Source: an uncultured Eubacteriales bacterium
GTDB taxonomy: Bacteria > Bacillota > Clostridia > Oscillospirales > Oscillospiraceae
Reading direction: 5' to 3'
Assembly (NCBI GenBank): GCA_900547745.1
Contig: URHT01000017.1
Span: 1-38,189, forward strand
DNA: 38,189 nucleotides
Part shown: positions 21,004 to 29,088 of the stretch, one piece after another
Numbering within the stretch: the first letter of the stretch is position 1
Layout of the letters: each line of letters begins with the position of its first letter
The notes under the pieces: generated by a model
The model's input: the letters and a program-made list of their open reading frames with translations, nothing else
Told to the model about the DNA's origin: nothing
Databases searched by the model: none
Position numbers and translations under genes: made by a program

Positions 21004-22041
21004 TTATTCCAGTATGATCCAGTTATCCTGCTTCTCCGTGACGTAGCCCACGGCGGCAGCGGTGGGGATGGTGTCCCGCAGCTCCCGCAGGCAGGCGCCG
21101 GCGTCCGCCGCCGCCACGGCCATCAGCAGGCCGCCGCTGGTCTGGGGATCGTACAGCAGATCCTGCATGGTGCGGGAGATGCCGCCACGGACGGTGACGC
21201 CGCCCTCGGCGTACTCCCGGTTACGGTACGCGCCGGCGGGGAGGAAGCCCATGTCCGCCAGCTCCCACGCCTCCGGGTGATAGGGCACGTCCGCCGTCCG
21301 GATGTGGACGGTGCAGCCGCTGCCCTGCGCCATCTCGAAGCTGTGGCCCAACAGGGCAAAGCCCGTCACGTCGGTGCAGCTGTGGACGCGGTACTTGACC
21401 ATGATGTCCCGGGCCGCCTTGTTCAGCGTGGCCATCTGGCGGTAGATGCGCTGCATCACCTCATCCGGCACCAGATCCGCCTTGGCGGCGGTGGTCAGCA
21501 CGCCAACGCCCAGCGGCTTCGTCAGCAGCAGCACGTCGCCGGGACGTGCGCCGCTGTTGGTCAGGATCCTCTGCGGATGGACGAAGCCGGACACGGCCAG
21601 ACCGTAGATGGGCTCCGCGCCGTGGATGGTGTGGCCGCCGGTGATGATGGCCCCGGCCTCGTAGGCCTTGTCGTAGCCGCCCCGCAGCAGCTCCTGCACC
21701 GTGTCCTGCGTCATGGACTCCGGCAGGCACAGGATGTTCAGGGCCAGCTTGGGCTCGCCGCCCATGGCGTATACGTCGCTGATGGCGTTGGCCGCGGCGA
21801 TCTGTCCGTACAGGAACGGGTCGTCCACGATGGGCGGGAAGAAATCGGTGGTCTGCACCAGCGCCGTATTCTCGTCCAGATAGTAGACGCTGGCATCGTC
21901 GGAGCGGTCATAGCCCACCAGCAGCCGGGGGTCGCTGTGGGTACGGAAGCCCTCCAGCAGGTGTACCAGCGTACCGGCGCCCACCTTCGCGCCGCAGCCG
22001 GCGCAGGACGCCAGCTTTGTCAGTTTGACCTCCGTTTCCAT
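21004..22041 (-). CDS. selD: selenophosphate synthetase (cysteine form)
   Basis: A 345-residue enzyme that makes selenophosphate from selenide and ATP, the activated selenium donor for selenocysteine, selenouridine and selenium cofactors. The glycine-rich N-terminus SCAGCGAKVG holds the catalytic cysteine (C16, where some homologues have selenocysteine) and K19. Further marks: GYDRSDDASVY, TTDFFPPIVDDPF, AANAISDVYAMGG, TGGHTIHGAEPIYGLA, DVTGFALLGH and DPQTSGGLL. ATG 22041 follows a CGGAGGAC site, two bases after the stop of the DUF3343 gene. Last gene of the yedE-tusA-DUF3343-selD operon. Confidence 0.97.
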   Translation of the reverse strand: METEVKLTKLASCAGCGAKVGAGTLVHLLEGFRTHSDPRLLVGYDRSDDASVYYLDENTALVQTTDFFPPIVDDPFLYGQIAAANAISDVYAMGGEPKLALNILCLPESMTQDTVQELLRGGYDKAYEAGAIITGGHTIHGAEPIYGLAVSGFVHPQRILTNSGARPGDVLLLTKPLGVGVLTTAAKADLVPDEVMQRIYRQMATLNKAARDIMVKYRVHSCTDVTGFALLGHSFEMAQGSGCTVHIRTADVPYHPEAWELADMGFLPAGAYRNREYAEGGVTVRGGISRTMQDLLYDPQTSGGLLMAVAAADAGACLRELRDTIPTAAAVGYVTEKQDNWIILE

Positions 22042-22043
22042 GG

Positions 22044-22295
22044 TCAGTCCTCCGTTTCGTCAATGTGGTACACCGTGGTATAGCCGGTGCCGTCCCATGC
22101 GGCCACTTGCTCTACGTCCTGCGCGGCCTCGCCCTCCGGACGGAGCCATCGCTCCTCGCAGCGGACGCAGGTGCCGCAGCTGCTGCTGAGGTCGCGGGGC
22201 ACCGGCATGACCCGGCAGGGGATACCGGCCCCGTCGCACAGCAGCTTGTAGCGGGTGGCGCCAAAGTGAGAAAAGAACGTGGCGAAGTAAATCAT
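22044..22295 (-). CDS. DUF3343 protein of the selenium operon
   Basis: An 83-residue protein with the DUF3343 signature: an N-terminal FFSHFGATRYKLLCD strand-helix, then IPCRVMPVPRDLSSSCGTCV with the conserved SSxCGxCxR cysteine pair. The family is strongly linked to selD/yedE genes and is thought to take part in selenium or sulfur handling; its reaction is unproved. ATG 22295 overlaps the upstream stop as ATGA, which sets the start by translational coupling; an earlier ATG at 22316 would overlap the tusA-like gene further. Selenium-carrying by the cysteine pair is inference. Confidence 0.88.
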   Translation of the reverse strand: MIYFATFFSHFGATRYKLLCDGAGIPCRVMPVPRDLSSSCGTCVRCEERWLRPEGEAAQDVEQVAAWDGTGYTTVYHIDETED

Positions 22296-22498
22296 TTCGA
22301 AAATGTAAGCGTCCACTCACCGTCGTTTTCAGCGGTGCTGACCTTGTAGCCCATGTGCTGGGCGTAGCGGGTGGTGTTCTCCCGGGAGGCGTGGTTGTCC
22401 ACGATGATCTGATAGCTGTCCTCGCCGGTGGACATGGCGCTGCGCAGCAGCACCACGGGCTCGGGGCAGGAAAGGCCGCGTGCGTCGATGGTTTTCAT
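22292..22498 (-). CDS. TusA/YedF-like sulfur (selenium) carrier protein
   Basis: A 68-residue TusA-fold protein. The signature is DARGLSCPEPVV, with the carrier cysteine C11 in CPxP. TusA proteins pass persulfide sulfur; in this yedE-selD context (YedF) the persulfide is presumably replaced by selenide. Start 22498 has a TAAGGAGGA site, 13 bp after yedE, and the end overlaps DUF3343 by four bases. Confidence 0.92.
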   Translation of the reverse strand: MKTIDARGLSCPEPVVLLRSAMSTGEDSYQIIVDNHASRENTTRYAQHMGYKVSTAENDGEWTLTFSK

Positions 22499-22511
22499 AG
22501 TTCGTTCCTCC

Positions 22512-23597
22512 TTACGCTTTCTTCTTGAAGGTGTTCAGGCAGCCGATGAGGGCCACTACCACAAGGCCGATGACCACGGCGAGCTTACCGGCGCCGGTGG
22601 GGCCGGCGGCGCTGGAGGCCAGACCGAAGTTGTGGGCAAAGGCAGCGCCCACGATGAGACCCAGCACCGTCACGGCGCTGTCGGAGTTGCCCTCGCCGGA
22701 CAGCACCAGCTGACGCAGGGGGCAGCCGCCCAACAGCACACAGCCGAAGCCCACCAGCACCATACCCAGGCAGTTCCACAGGCCGTCGGTATGGGCCACG
22801 GGCTGATCGGCGAAGCCCAGATGGAAGAACACGGTGTCGCTCACGCCGTTGAGGATCAGGTTGCAGACCAGTGCGCTGACCAGAATGGCGCCGAAGCCCA
22901 TGAGCAGCTTGGGCTCGCGGAACAGCACCACGTCGCGGATGCCGCCCACCATGCACAGGCGGGTGCGCTGGGCAAGGCCGCCCACGATCAGACCTGCGGC
23001 AAGGCTGATGAGGATGGGAGCGTGCTTGGCGCCGGGGCCGCCGCCGGCTTCCGTGAAGAAGATGAAAGCGGGGGCCGCCACCAGCAGGATGAACACGATC
23101 ACCTGAATGGCGGGGAACAGGACGCCGTCCAGCTTGGTCTGGACGTAGGTCCGCTTCAGGGAGTAGCCGCGCTTCAGGAAGAACACACCGGCCAGAATGC
23201 CGATGGCGAAGCCCAGCAGGCCCAGCAAGGCGTTGAGGTCGCCGCCGGCCAGACGCAGGATCATGCGGAACGGGCAGCCGAGGAACATCAGGCAGCCGAT
23301 CATCACGAAGAAGCCCAGCACGAAGCGGGTGACGGGGGCGCTGCCGCCCTTGGCGGAGAACTCCTTGCGGCACAGGGCCACCAGGAAGCTGCCCAGCACC
23401 AGACCTATGATCTCAGGCCGGATATACTGCACGGCGGCGGCGCGGTGCAGGCCAAGACCGCCGGCGGTATCCCGCAGGAAGCAGGCGATGCAGAAGCCCA
23501 TGTTGGAGGGATTGCCGAAGTAGACCAGCAGAGCGGCGATGACGCCGATGATCAGACCGGCGATGACGATCTGCCATCTTTCGCGTTTGACGTTCAT
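22512..23597 (-). CDS. yedE: YedE-family putative selenium transporter
   Basis: A 361-residue membrane protein with about ten helices, of the YeeE/YedE family in the variant tied to selenium use. Cysteine landmarks along the translocation path are NMGFCIACFLRD, FLGCPFRM, RTRLCMVGG and LLGGCPLRQL. The last two belong to the second homologous half. It probably brings selenium (as selenite-derived or other small species) into the cell for SelD; the actual substrate is not proved. ATG 23597 has an AGAGGAG site. First gene of the selenium operon. Confidence 0.92.
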   Translation of the reverse strand: MNVKRERWQIVIAGLIIGVIAALLVYFGNPSNMGFCIACFLRDTAGGLGLHRAAAVQYIRPEIIGLVLGSFLVALCRKEFSAKGGSAPVTRFVLGFFVMIGCLMFLGCPFRMILRLAGGDLNALLGLLGFAIGILAGVFFLKRGYSLKRTYVQTKLDGVLFPAIQVIVFILLVAAPAFIFFTEAGGGPGAKHAPILISLAAGLIVGGLAQRTRLCMVGGIRDVVLFREPKLLMGFGAILVSALVCNLILNGVSDTVFFHLGFADQPVAHTDGLWNCLGMVLVGFGCVLLGGCPLRQLVLSGEGNSDSAVTVLGLIVGAAFAHNFGLASSAAGPTGAGKLAVVIGLVVVALIGCLNTFKKKA

Positions 23598-23745
23598 GTG
23601 TGATTTTCTCCTCTTTCATATAATGTAGCCTTATCGTACCACCGGTATGGGGGAAAAGTCTAATAGCAATTATTGATGATTCCACTAAAACTATTTGATT
23701 TCCAAATAAATATATGATATGGTGGGGAAAAAGGGAGGGATACCC
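23598..23745. promoter_or_regulatory. AT-rich divergent control region of the selenium genes
   Basis: 148 bp between divergent yedE and the desulfurase gene, much richer in A/T than its surroundings. No consensus promoter is present in either direction. Weak candidates are TATGAT (23713-23718) for the plus strand and TACGAT or TACATT for the minus strand. The CAATTATTG dyad near 23668-23676 has the T-n-A form of LysR sites. This fits activation by the LysR protein encoded at 24900-25790. Confidence 0.5.
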
Positions 23746-24909
23746 ATGGAGCGCATCTATCTGGACAACGCCAGCACCAGCTTTCCCAAGGCGCCGGGTG
23801 CGGCGGAGGCCATGTACGACTATGTGAAGAGCTGCGGCTGCAACGTCAGCCGGGGCGGCTACGACGAGGCGTATCAGGCGGAGGAGCTGGTGCTGGACAC
23901 CCGGCAGCGGCTGACCCGCCTGTTCCACGGCCCGGACTGCCGCAACGTGGTGTTCACCAAGAACATCACCGAGAGCCTGAACGTGCTGCTGAAGGGGCTG
24001 CTGCACAGCGGCGATCATGTGCTGGTGTCCGCCATGGAGCACAATGCCGTCATGCGGCCCCTGACCCAGCTGGCGGCGCGGGGCATCGCCTTTGACCGTG
24101 TGCCCTGCGGCCCGGACGGCAGCCTGCGCACGGAGGAGCTGGCAGGGCTGCTGCGGCCGGAGACGCGGGCGGTGGTGATGCTCCACGCCAGCAACGTGTG
24201 CGGCACGCTGCTGCCGGCGGCGGAGGTGGGGGCGTTCTGCCGCGACCACGGACTGCTGTTCGTGCTGGACACCGCCCAGACGGCGGGAGCGTTCCCCATC
24301 GACATGGAGACCATGCACATCGACGCGCTGGCCTTTACCGGCCACAAGGGCCTGCTGGGGCCTCAGGGCATCGGCGGCTTTATCCTCCGGCCGGAGCTGG
24401 CCAGGCGTATGGAGTCGCTGCTGTCCGGCGGTACCGGCAGCGTCAGCCACTCCGAGGAGGTGCCTGCCTTCATGCCCGACCGCTTCGAGGCGGGGACGCT
24501 GAACCTGCCGGGCATCATGGGGCTGCACGCGGCACTGGTATGGCTGGAGCGGGAGGGCATCCACCGCATCCGCCAACATGAGCTGGCGCTGACGGCCCGG
24601 TTTCTGGAGGGCCTGCGGGACATTCCCCGGCTGCGGGCTGTGGGACGGCGCGGCGCGGAGGGCCGCGCCGCCGTGGTGTCGGTGGCCTGCGAGGGCATCG
24701 ACCCCGCCTTTCTGGCGGACGCACTGGGCCGGGAGTACGGCGTGCTGACCCGCGTGGGGCTGCACTGCGCCCCCAACGCTCACAGAACACTGGGCACCTA
24801 CCCCGCCGGGACGGTACGATTTTCCTTCGGCCCGTGGAACACGGAGGCGCACGCGGACGCGGCGCTGGCGGCGCTGCGGGAGCTGAGCGGGAGGGACGTA
24901 TGGAACTGA
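23746..24909 (+). CDS. cysteine desulfurase-like PLP enzyme of the selenium cluster
   Basis: A 387-residue class V aminotransferase-fold enzyme. The start YLDNASTSFPKAP is typical of cysteine desulfurase/selenocysteine lyase. D175 and Q178 (DTAQTAG) and the PLP lysine K201 (TGHKGLLGPQG) hold the cofactor; the catalytic persulfide cysteine is C341 in VGLHCAPNAH. It would free sulfur from cysteine or selenium from selenocysteine and hand it to the TusA-like or SelD proteins. ATG 23746 has a GGGAGGGA site; an upstream in-frame ATG at 23719 precedes that site. Overlaps the LysR gene by 10 bp, so they form one operon. Confidence 0.92.
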   Translation: MERIYLDNASTSFPKAPGAAEAMYDYVKSCGCNVSRGGYDEAYQAEELVLDTRQRLTRLFHGPDCRNVVFTKNITESLNVLLKGLLHSGDHVLVSAMEHNAVMRPLTQLAARGIAFDRVPCGPDGSLRTEELAGLLRPETRAVVMLHASNVCGTLLPAAEVGAFCRDHGLLFVLDTAQTAGAFPIDMETMHIDALAFTGHKGLLGPQGIGGFILRPELARRMESLLSGGTGSVSHSEEVPAFMPDRFEAGTLNLPGIMGLHAALVWLEREGIHRIRQHELALTARFLEGLRDIPRLRAVGRRGAEGRAAVVSVACEGIDPAFLADALGREYGVLTRVGLHCAPNAHRTLGTYPAGTVRFSFGPWNTEAHADAALAALRELSGRDVWN

Positions 24910-25790
24910 AGCAGCTGCAATCCTTCTGCGCCGTGGTGCAGTATCGCAGCTTCACCAAGGCGGCGGAGAAGCTGTACCTTTCCCAGCCCACGGTGAGCAC
25001 CCATATCCGCCAGCTGGAGGAGGAGTTCGGCTCCCGGCTCATCGTACGCACCACCAAGTCCATCGAGGTGACGCCCCGGGGGCAGGAGCTGTACGCCTGC
25101 GCCTGCGGCATCGTGCACCTGCGGGACGATCTGCTGCGCAGCTGGAACGACGAGGACGAGCAGATCATCCGTATCGGCGCGTCCACCATCCCGTCGGCGT
25201 ACATCCTGCCCCAGATCCTACCGGCCTTCCGGCGGGAGCACCCCGCCCCCCAGTTCCATGTGTTCCAGAGCGACAGCGAGGGCATCGTGGAGGGACTGCT
25301 CACCGGCGCGTTCGACGTGGGGCTCATCGGTGCGCACATCCACGGGGAGGCGCTGGAGCTGACGCCGTTCTACGAGGATCGCATGGTGCTCATCACGCCG
25401 GTGAATGACCACTTCCGGGCGCTGGCGGCCCGCGGCGTCACCATCGAGGACATCTGCCGGGAGCCGATCCTCCTGCGGGAAAAGGGCAGCGGCAGCAAGA
25501 AGTGCATCTCCTCCTACCTCCGGCAGATGGGGGTGGAGGAGAGCCGGCTGACGGTGACGGCGCGGCTCAACGATCAGGAGTCCATCAAGAATCTGGTGGC
25601 CGGCGGGCTGGGCGTGTCCATCATCTCGGAAAAGGCGGCGGAGGACGCACGGGGCGCGGGGCGGCTGATGACGTTTGAGCTGCCGGACGGCGGGGCGCGT
25701 CGGGAGCTGTACGCCGCCAGCCGGCGGGGCGCGCCGGTAAACCGGCAGACCCGTCAGTTTCTGGATTTCGTCATCGGCTTTTACAGGTGA
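24900..25790 (+). CDS. LysR-family regulator associated with selenium metabolism
   Basis: A 296-residue LysR protein. The N-terminal winged HTH reads MELKQLQSFCAVVQYRSFTK then LYLSQPTVSTHIRQLEEEFG; the rest is the two-lobed effector domain (IRIGASTIPSAYILPQILP, NLVAGGLGVSIISEKAAE). The protein closely resembles the LysR type found with yedE/selD clusters. ATG 24900 lies inside the end of the desulfurase gene behind a GGGAGGGA site. It probably activates the divergent selenium genes; the effector is unknown. Confidence 0.92.
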   Translation: MELKQLQSFCAVVQYRSFTKAAEKLYLSQPTVSTHIRQLEEEFGSRLIVRTTKSIEVTPRGQELYACACGIVHLRDDLLRSWNDEDEQIIRIGASTIPSAYILPQILPAFRREHPAPQFHVFQSDSEGIVEGLLTGAFDVGLIGAHIHGEALELTPFYEDRMVLITPVNDHFRALAARGVTIEDICREPILLREKGSGSKKCISSYLRQMGVEESRLTVTARLNDQESIKNLVAGGLGVSIISEKAAEDARGAGRLMTFELPDGGARRELYAASRRGAPVNRQTRQFLDFVIGFYR

Positions 25791-25827
25791 AAGCGCGGCG
25801 GAAGCAAAAGCCGGGGATTCCGGCGGA

Positions 25828-25845
25828 AAAAGCGATTTCGCTTTT
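25828..25845 (+). terminator. hairpin terminator after the LysR gene
   Basis: AAAAGCG (25828-25834) pairs with CGCTTTT (25839-25845) around a 4-nt loop. Short, with the T-run inside the stem, so of moderate strength. Confidence 0.6.
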
Positions 25846-25872
25846 GCAAAAGGGGAAAAACGGTGATACAAT
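25844..25872 (+). promoter_or_regulatory. promoter-like sequence after the LysR gene
   Basis: -35 TTGCAA (25844-25849), 17-bp spacer, -10 TACAAT (25867-25872). It overlaps the end of the LysR terminator. Downstream are two hairpins rather than an open gene. Confidence 0.45.
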
Positions 25873-25878
25873 CCCCCT

Positions 25879-25960
25879 CGAACAGGGAAGATGCCCGCGG
25901 AAGCCGCAGCGATGCGGCTTTTCCGAAGCACACGGGTTAGTACACTCTAACTGCTTTTTG
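25879..25960 (+). ncRNA. candidate short transcript ending in one of two hairpins
   Basis: From the predicted start near 25879 the RNA meets a perfect 8-bp hairpin (25901-25908 with 25913-25920, then TTCC). It then meets a second, GTTAG (25936-25940) with CTAAC (25947-25951), followed by TGCTTTTT. Either could end a transcript of about 45 or 80 nt. No protein is encoded in it. Confidence 0.25.
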
Positions 25961-26156
25961 CGAGGGAAGATTGGATAACTTCGACTTCGCCGCTGCCCAC
26001 AAGGAGCAGCTTTGCGCCCCGTGCAAAAGCGCGTCCACGATCCGTCCGCGCCCTCCAATGAGCGGCTGATCGGGGAGATCTTCAGCGGCACAAAATACAA
26101 GGTGACGTATGAGGCAAGCATGGGGGCCCATCTCCTGTTCCGTGCGGCGTTTTGGC
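25961..26156. other. stretch without an intact gene, possibly decayed coding DNA
   Basis: Short plus-strand frames such as RLDNFDFAAAHKEQL (near 25967-26012) and NERLIGEIFSGTKYKV (near 26058-26105) look protein-like but lie in different frames and are broken by stops. I cannot assign them to a family. Nothing else is recognised. Confidence 0.35.
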
Positions 26157-26185
26157 TTGCGCATCGCGGAAAAATGCCGTATAAT
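26157..26185 (+). promoter_or_regulatory. promoter of the MBL-fold hydrolase gene
   Basis: -35 TTGCGC (26157-26162), 17-bp spacer, -10 TATAAT (26180-26185), 30 bp before the ATG. Confidence 0.7.
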
Positions 26186-26214
26186 GACAAAAAATACGGC
26201 AGGAGGGTTTTACG

Positions 26215-27093
26215 ATGTACGAACTGATACAGGTATCCGGCAGCAGCTACTATGTGCAGAGTCCCGCCAAGATCGGCCTTGTGCGGCTGAACGACACGGA
26301 CGTGTGCTTCATCGACAGCGGCAGCGACAAGGACGCGGGCCGCAAGGCCCGGCAGATACTGGATAAGAACGGCTGGCGCCTGACGGCCATCTACAACACC
26401 CACTCCCACGCCGACCACATCGGAGGGAACCGGTACCTCCAGGGCCAGACGGGCTGCCGCATCTACGCCCCCGGCGCGGAGTGCGCCTTCACCCGCCATC
26501 CGATCCTGGAGCCGTCTCTGCTGTACGGCGGCTGTCCGCCCAGAGAGCTGCGGCATAAGTTCCTTATGGCGCAGGAGAGCGACGCGGCGTACCTGACGGC
26601 GGAGGTGCTGCCGCAGGGCATGGAGCTGCTGCCGCTGCCGGGCCACTGCATGGACATGGCAGGCTTCCGGACGCCGGACAACGTGGTGTATCTGGCGGAC
26701 TGCCTGTCCAGCCGGGAAACGCTGGAGAAGTACCGCATCGGCTATATCTACGACGTGGGGGCGTACCTCGCCACGCTGGAGACGGTGGAAAAAATGGAGG
26801 CCAGAGCGTTCGTCCCCGCCCACGCAGAGGTGACGGAGGACATCGCGCCGCTGGCCCGGTACAATCGGGAGGTCGTGGAGGAGATCGGGGACTGCATCAC
26901 GGAACTGTGCGGACAGCCGGTGACATGGGAGGAGCTGCTGAAGGCGCTGTTCGCCCGGTACGGCATGTCCATGACCTTTGAACAGTACGCGCTGGTGGGC
27001 GCCACGGTGCGCTCATATCTGACATGGCTGAAGGAGACGGGACGGGTGACGCCGGAGTTCGCGGAGAACCGCATGCTGTGGCGGCGGGCGTGA
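26215..27093 (+). CDS. metallo-beta-lactamase-fold hydrolase
   Basis: A 292-residue MBL-fold protein. The metal ligands are H63, H65, D67 and H68 (THSHADHIGG), H144 (LPGHCMDM), D162 (YLADCLS) and H203 (PAHAEV), a complete binuclear site. The C-terminal 80 residues are a helical extension containing TWEELLKALFARYGM, in a family of uncharacterised hydrolases resembling glyoxalase II-like enzymes. ATG 26215 has a CAGGAGGG site. It ends four bases from the convergent ABC ATPase, with no terminator between them, so their transcripts overlap. Substrate unknown. Confidence 0.9.
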   Translation: MYELIQVSGSSYYVQSPAKIGLVRLNDTDVCFIDSGSDKDAGRKARQILDKNGWRLTAIYNTHSHADHIGGNRYLQGQTGCRIYAPGAECAFTRHPILEPSLLYGGCPPRELRHKFLMAQESDAAYLTAEVLPQGMELLPLPGHCMDMAGFRTPDNVVYLADCLSSRETLEKYRIGYIYDVGAYLATLETVEKMEARAFVPAHAEVTEDIAPLARYNREVVEEIGDCITELCGQPVTWEELLKALFARYGMSMTFEQYALVGATVRSYLTWLKETGRVTPEFAENRMLWRRA

Positions 27094-27097
27094 CGGG

Positions 27098-27862
27098 TCA
27101 GACGGCGCGGCGGTGCAGGACGACCTTTTCGCCGTCTACCTCCGCCAGACGCAGCTCCGGACCGAACACGTCGCGGAGCATAGCCTCTGTGACGGCGTCG
27201 CGGGTGACGGCCCAGCGGATGGCGCCGTCCTTCAGAAAGAAGAAGCGGTCACCGAAGGCGAGAGCCTGATTCAGATCGTGCAGTGAGCTCAGGACGGCGA
27301 TATGCCGCTCCTGAGCCGCTTTTTTTGCCTCCCGCAGCAGCAGATGCTCGTTGGACACGTCCAGACTGCCGGTGGGCTCGTCCAGCAGCAGCAGACGAGG
27401 CTCCTGCACCAGCGCCCGGGCGATGGCCACCTTCTGCCGCTCGCCGCCGGACAGCTCCGTGACGCGACGGTCCGCCAGCGGGGAAAGGGCCATGTCGGCC
27501 AGCACCTGCGCGGCGGCGGCGCGGTCGGCTGGGCCGGCCTGCAGGCCGAAGCGGGACAGGCGGCCCAGCAGCACGGAGTCGAACACCGTCAGATCGCCGA
27601 ACCGGATGTCCTGCGGCACATAGGCGATGCACCGTGCCCGCTGCCGCCGGGGCAGGGCCGTCAGCTCCTGCCCATCGAAGCGGATGGAGCCGCTGTCGGG
27701 GGTGCAGATGCCCAGCAGATTCCTGAACAGCGTGGTCTTGCCGGAGCCGTTGCGGCCCAGCAGGATGCCGATCTCGCCGTCCCGCAGCGTCAGCGCCGCG
27801 TCCCGCAGCACCGGCGCGCTGCGGCGGCTGTAAGAAAAGGTCAGATGCTCCACGGTCAGCAT
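27098..27862 (-). CDS. ABC-transporter ATPase for iron-chelate/cobalamin import (FecE/BtuD type)
   Basis: A 254-residue cytoplasmic ATPase. Walker A GRNGSGKTT is at 36-44, Q-loop Q84, signature LSGGERQ 137-143, Walker B LLLLDEP 157-163 and the switch histidine H195 (SSLHDLNQ). The pattern YVPQDIRFGDLTVFDSVLLGR is typical of partners of FecCD permeases. ATG 27862 has an AAAGGAGA site and overlaps the permease end by 7 bp. The longer open frame upstream lies antisense-shifted within the permease and is not used. No binding-protein gene accompanies the pair. Confidence 0.93.
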   Translation of the reverse strand: MLTVEHLTFSYSRRSAPVLRDAALTLRDGEIGILLGRNGSGKTTLFRNLLGICTPDSGSIRFDGQELTALPRRQRARCIAYVPQDIRFGDLTVFDSVLLGRLSRFGLQAGPADRAAAAQVLADMALSPLADRRVTELSGGERQKVAIARALVQEPRLLLLDEPTGSLDVSNEHLLLREAKKAAQERHIAVLSSLHDLNQALAFGDRFFFLKDGAIRWAVTRDAVTEAMLRDVFGPELRLAEVDGEKVVLHRRAV

Positions 27863-28914
27863 GCGGTCATCTCCTTTCGCGCAAAGAGGATGGTCAGGAA
27901 GAACGGCGCGCCCAGCAGGGAGGTGATGGCTCCTACCGGCAGCGCGGAGCCGCTTCCCAGACTGCGGGACAGCACGTCGGCCAGCAGCAGCAGGAGGCTG
28001 CCGCTGAGGGCGGAGGCGGGGATCGACCAGCGGTGATCCTGCCCCAGCAGGCGCTTGACGGTGTGGGGGCAGATGATGCCCACAAAGCCGATGACGCCCA
28101 GAAACGACACGCACACCGCCGTCATGACGGAGGCGGTCAGCAGTGAGACAAAGCGCAGCAGTGCCACGTTGACGCCCAGCGTCCCGGCGGTGTCGCCGCC
28201 GCTGAGCAGGGCGTTGTAGCGCCACGACAGCAGAATGAAGAGCGCCGTGCCCGCCGCCACCACGGCCAGCATGATCCAGTCCGTGCGGTAGGTGGCCCGG
28301 CCCAGATCGCCGAAGCTCCAGATCACCGCCGCCGACAGGCCCACGTCCGTGGCGTAGAACTGCAGGACGGTGGTGGCCGCCGTCCACATGGCGCCGATGG
28401 CGATGCCGGCCAGCACCACCACGTTGGGGGAGAAGGCCCGCAGGCGGCACAGCCCCAGGATCAGCAGGATGGACGCGGCGGCAAACAGGAACGCCAGCAG
28501 CGACGTGGCGAAGGGGCTGACGCCCACGCCGTAGTTGGCCAGATTGTTGCCGGTGGAGAGAAAACCGCCGGAAAAGGCGATGATGGACAGATTGGCGCCG
28601 AACACCGCCGCGTTGGACACGCCCAGCGTGGACGGGGAGGCCATGGTGTTGCCCAGTGTGGTCTGCATGATGAGACCCGACACCGACAGGCCCGCCCCGG
28701 CGATGAGCGCCGCCAGCAGGCGCGGGATGCGGATATTCCAGATGATCCGCGCCGCCGTGCCGTCTATCCGGCCCAGCAGGGCGGACAGGCACTCCGCCGC
28801 GCTCATACGGGACGAGCCCACCAGCAGGCAGGCGAAGGCGGCCAGCACCACGGCGCAGGCCAGTATGACGACCACCACCGTGTTTTTCCGTGTCCGAGCG
28901 CTCCTGCCGTCCAT
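27856..28914 (-). CDS. FecCD-family ABC permease
   Basis: A 352-residue membrane protein with about ten helices of the FecCD/BtuC type, the channel for iron chelates, haem or corrinoids. Landmarks are RIPRLLAALIAGAGLSVSGL, QTTLGNTMASPSTLGVSNAA, GFVGIICPHTVKRLLGQDHR (contact to the ATPase) and the closing PVGAITSLLGAPFFLTIL. Start 28914 has a GGAGGAGG site. First gene of a two-gene unit with the ATPase, behind the promoter at 28950-28978. No clear Fur box seen. Confidence 0.94.
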   Translation of the reverse strand: MDGRSARTRKNTVVVVILACAVVLAAFACLLVGSSRMSAAECLSALLGRIDGTAARIIWNIRIPRLLAALIAGAGLSVSGLIMQTTLGNTMASPSTLGVSNAAVFGANLSIIAFSGGFLSTGNNLANYGVGVSPFATSLLAFLFAAASILLILGLCRLRAFSPNVVVLAGIAIGAMWTAATTVLQFYATDVGLSAAVIWSFGDLGRATYRTDWIMLAVVAAGTALFILLSWRYNALLSGGDTAGTLGVNVALLRFVSLLTASVMTAVCVSFLGVIGFVGIICPHTVKRLLGQDHRWSIPASALSGSLLLLLADVLSRSLGSGSALPVGAITSLLGAPFFLTILFARKEMTAC

Positions 28915-28949
28915 GTGTGTCCTCCTCCGTGCGGGATGTAAGATATCAC

Positions 28950-28978
28950 ATTATACAGCAAACGCGAATTTCGCACAA
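28950..28978 (-). promoter_or_regulatory. promoter of the FecCD permease/ATPase unit
   Basis: Minus strand: -35 TTGTGC (28973-28978), 17-bp spacer, -10 TATAAT (28950-28955). Confidence 0.7.
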
Positions 28979-29007
28979 GCGGGTAGGGGGGATGGTTCGC
29001 AGGTATC

Positions 29008-29020
29008 GTGCATTCTGCAC
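29008..29020. promoter_or_regulatory. 13-bp perfect dyad just upstream of the MATE promoter
   Basis: GTGCA-TTC-TGCAC ends one base before the -35 box, the place of an activator or repressor site. Which protein binds is unknown. Confidence 0.4.
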
Positions 29021-29021
29021 A

Positions 29022-29050
29022 TTGACATTTCAGGTTTTCGGGGATAATAT
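29022..29050 (+). promoter_or_regulatory. promoter of the MATE exporter gene
   Basis: -35 TTGACA (29022-29027), 17-bp spacer, -10 TAATAT (29045-29050). Confidence 0.75.
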
Positions 29051-29088
29051 ACCCATTCTGGAAAGAAAACTACGGGGAGGTGTCCCTT

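Noticed and set aside
22428..24852. Long opposing frames over yedE (plus) and the desulfurase (minus)
   Set aside because: Both are shadows of genes with complete catalytic or membrane landmarks on the other strand.
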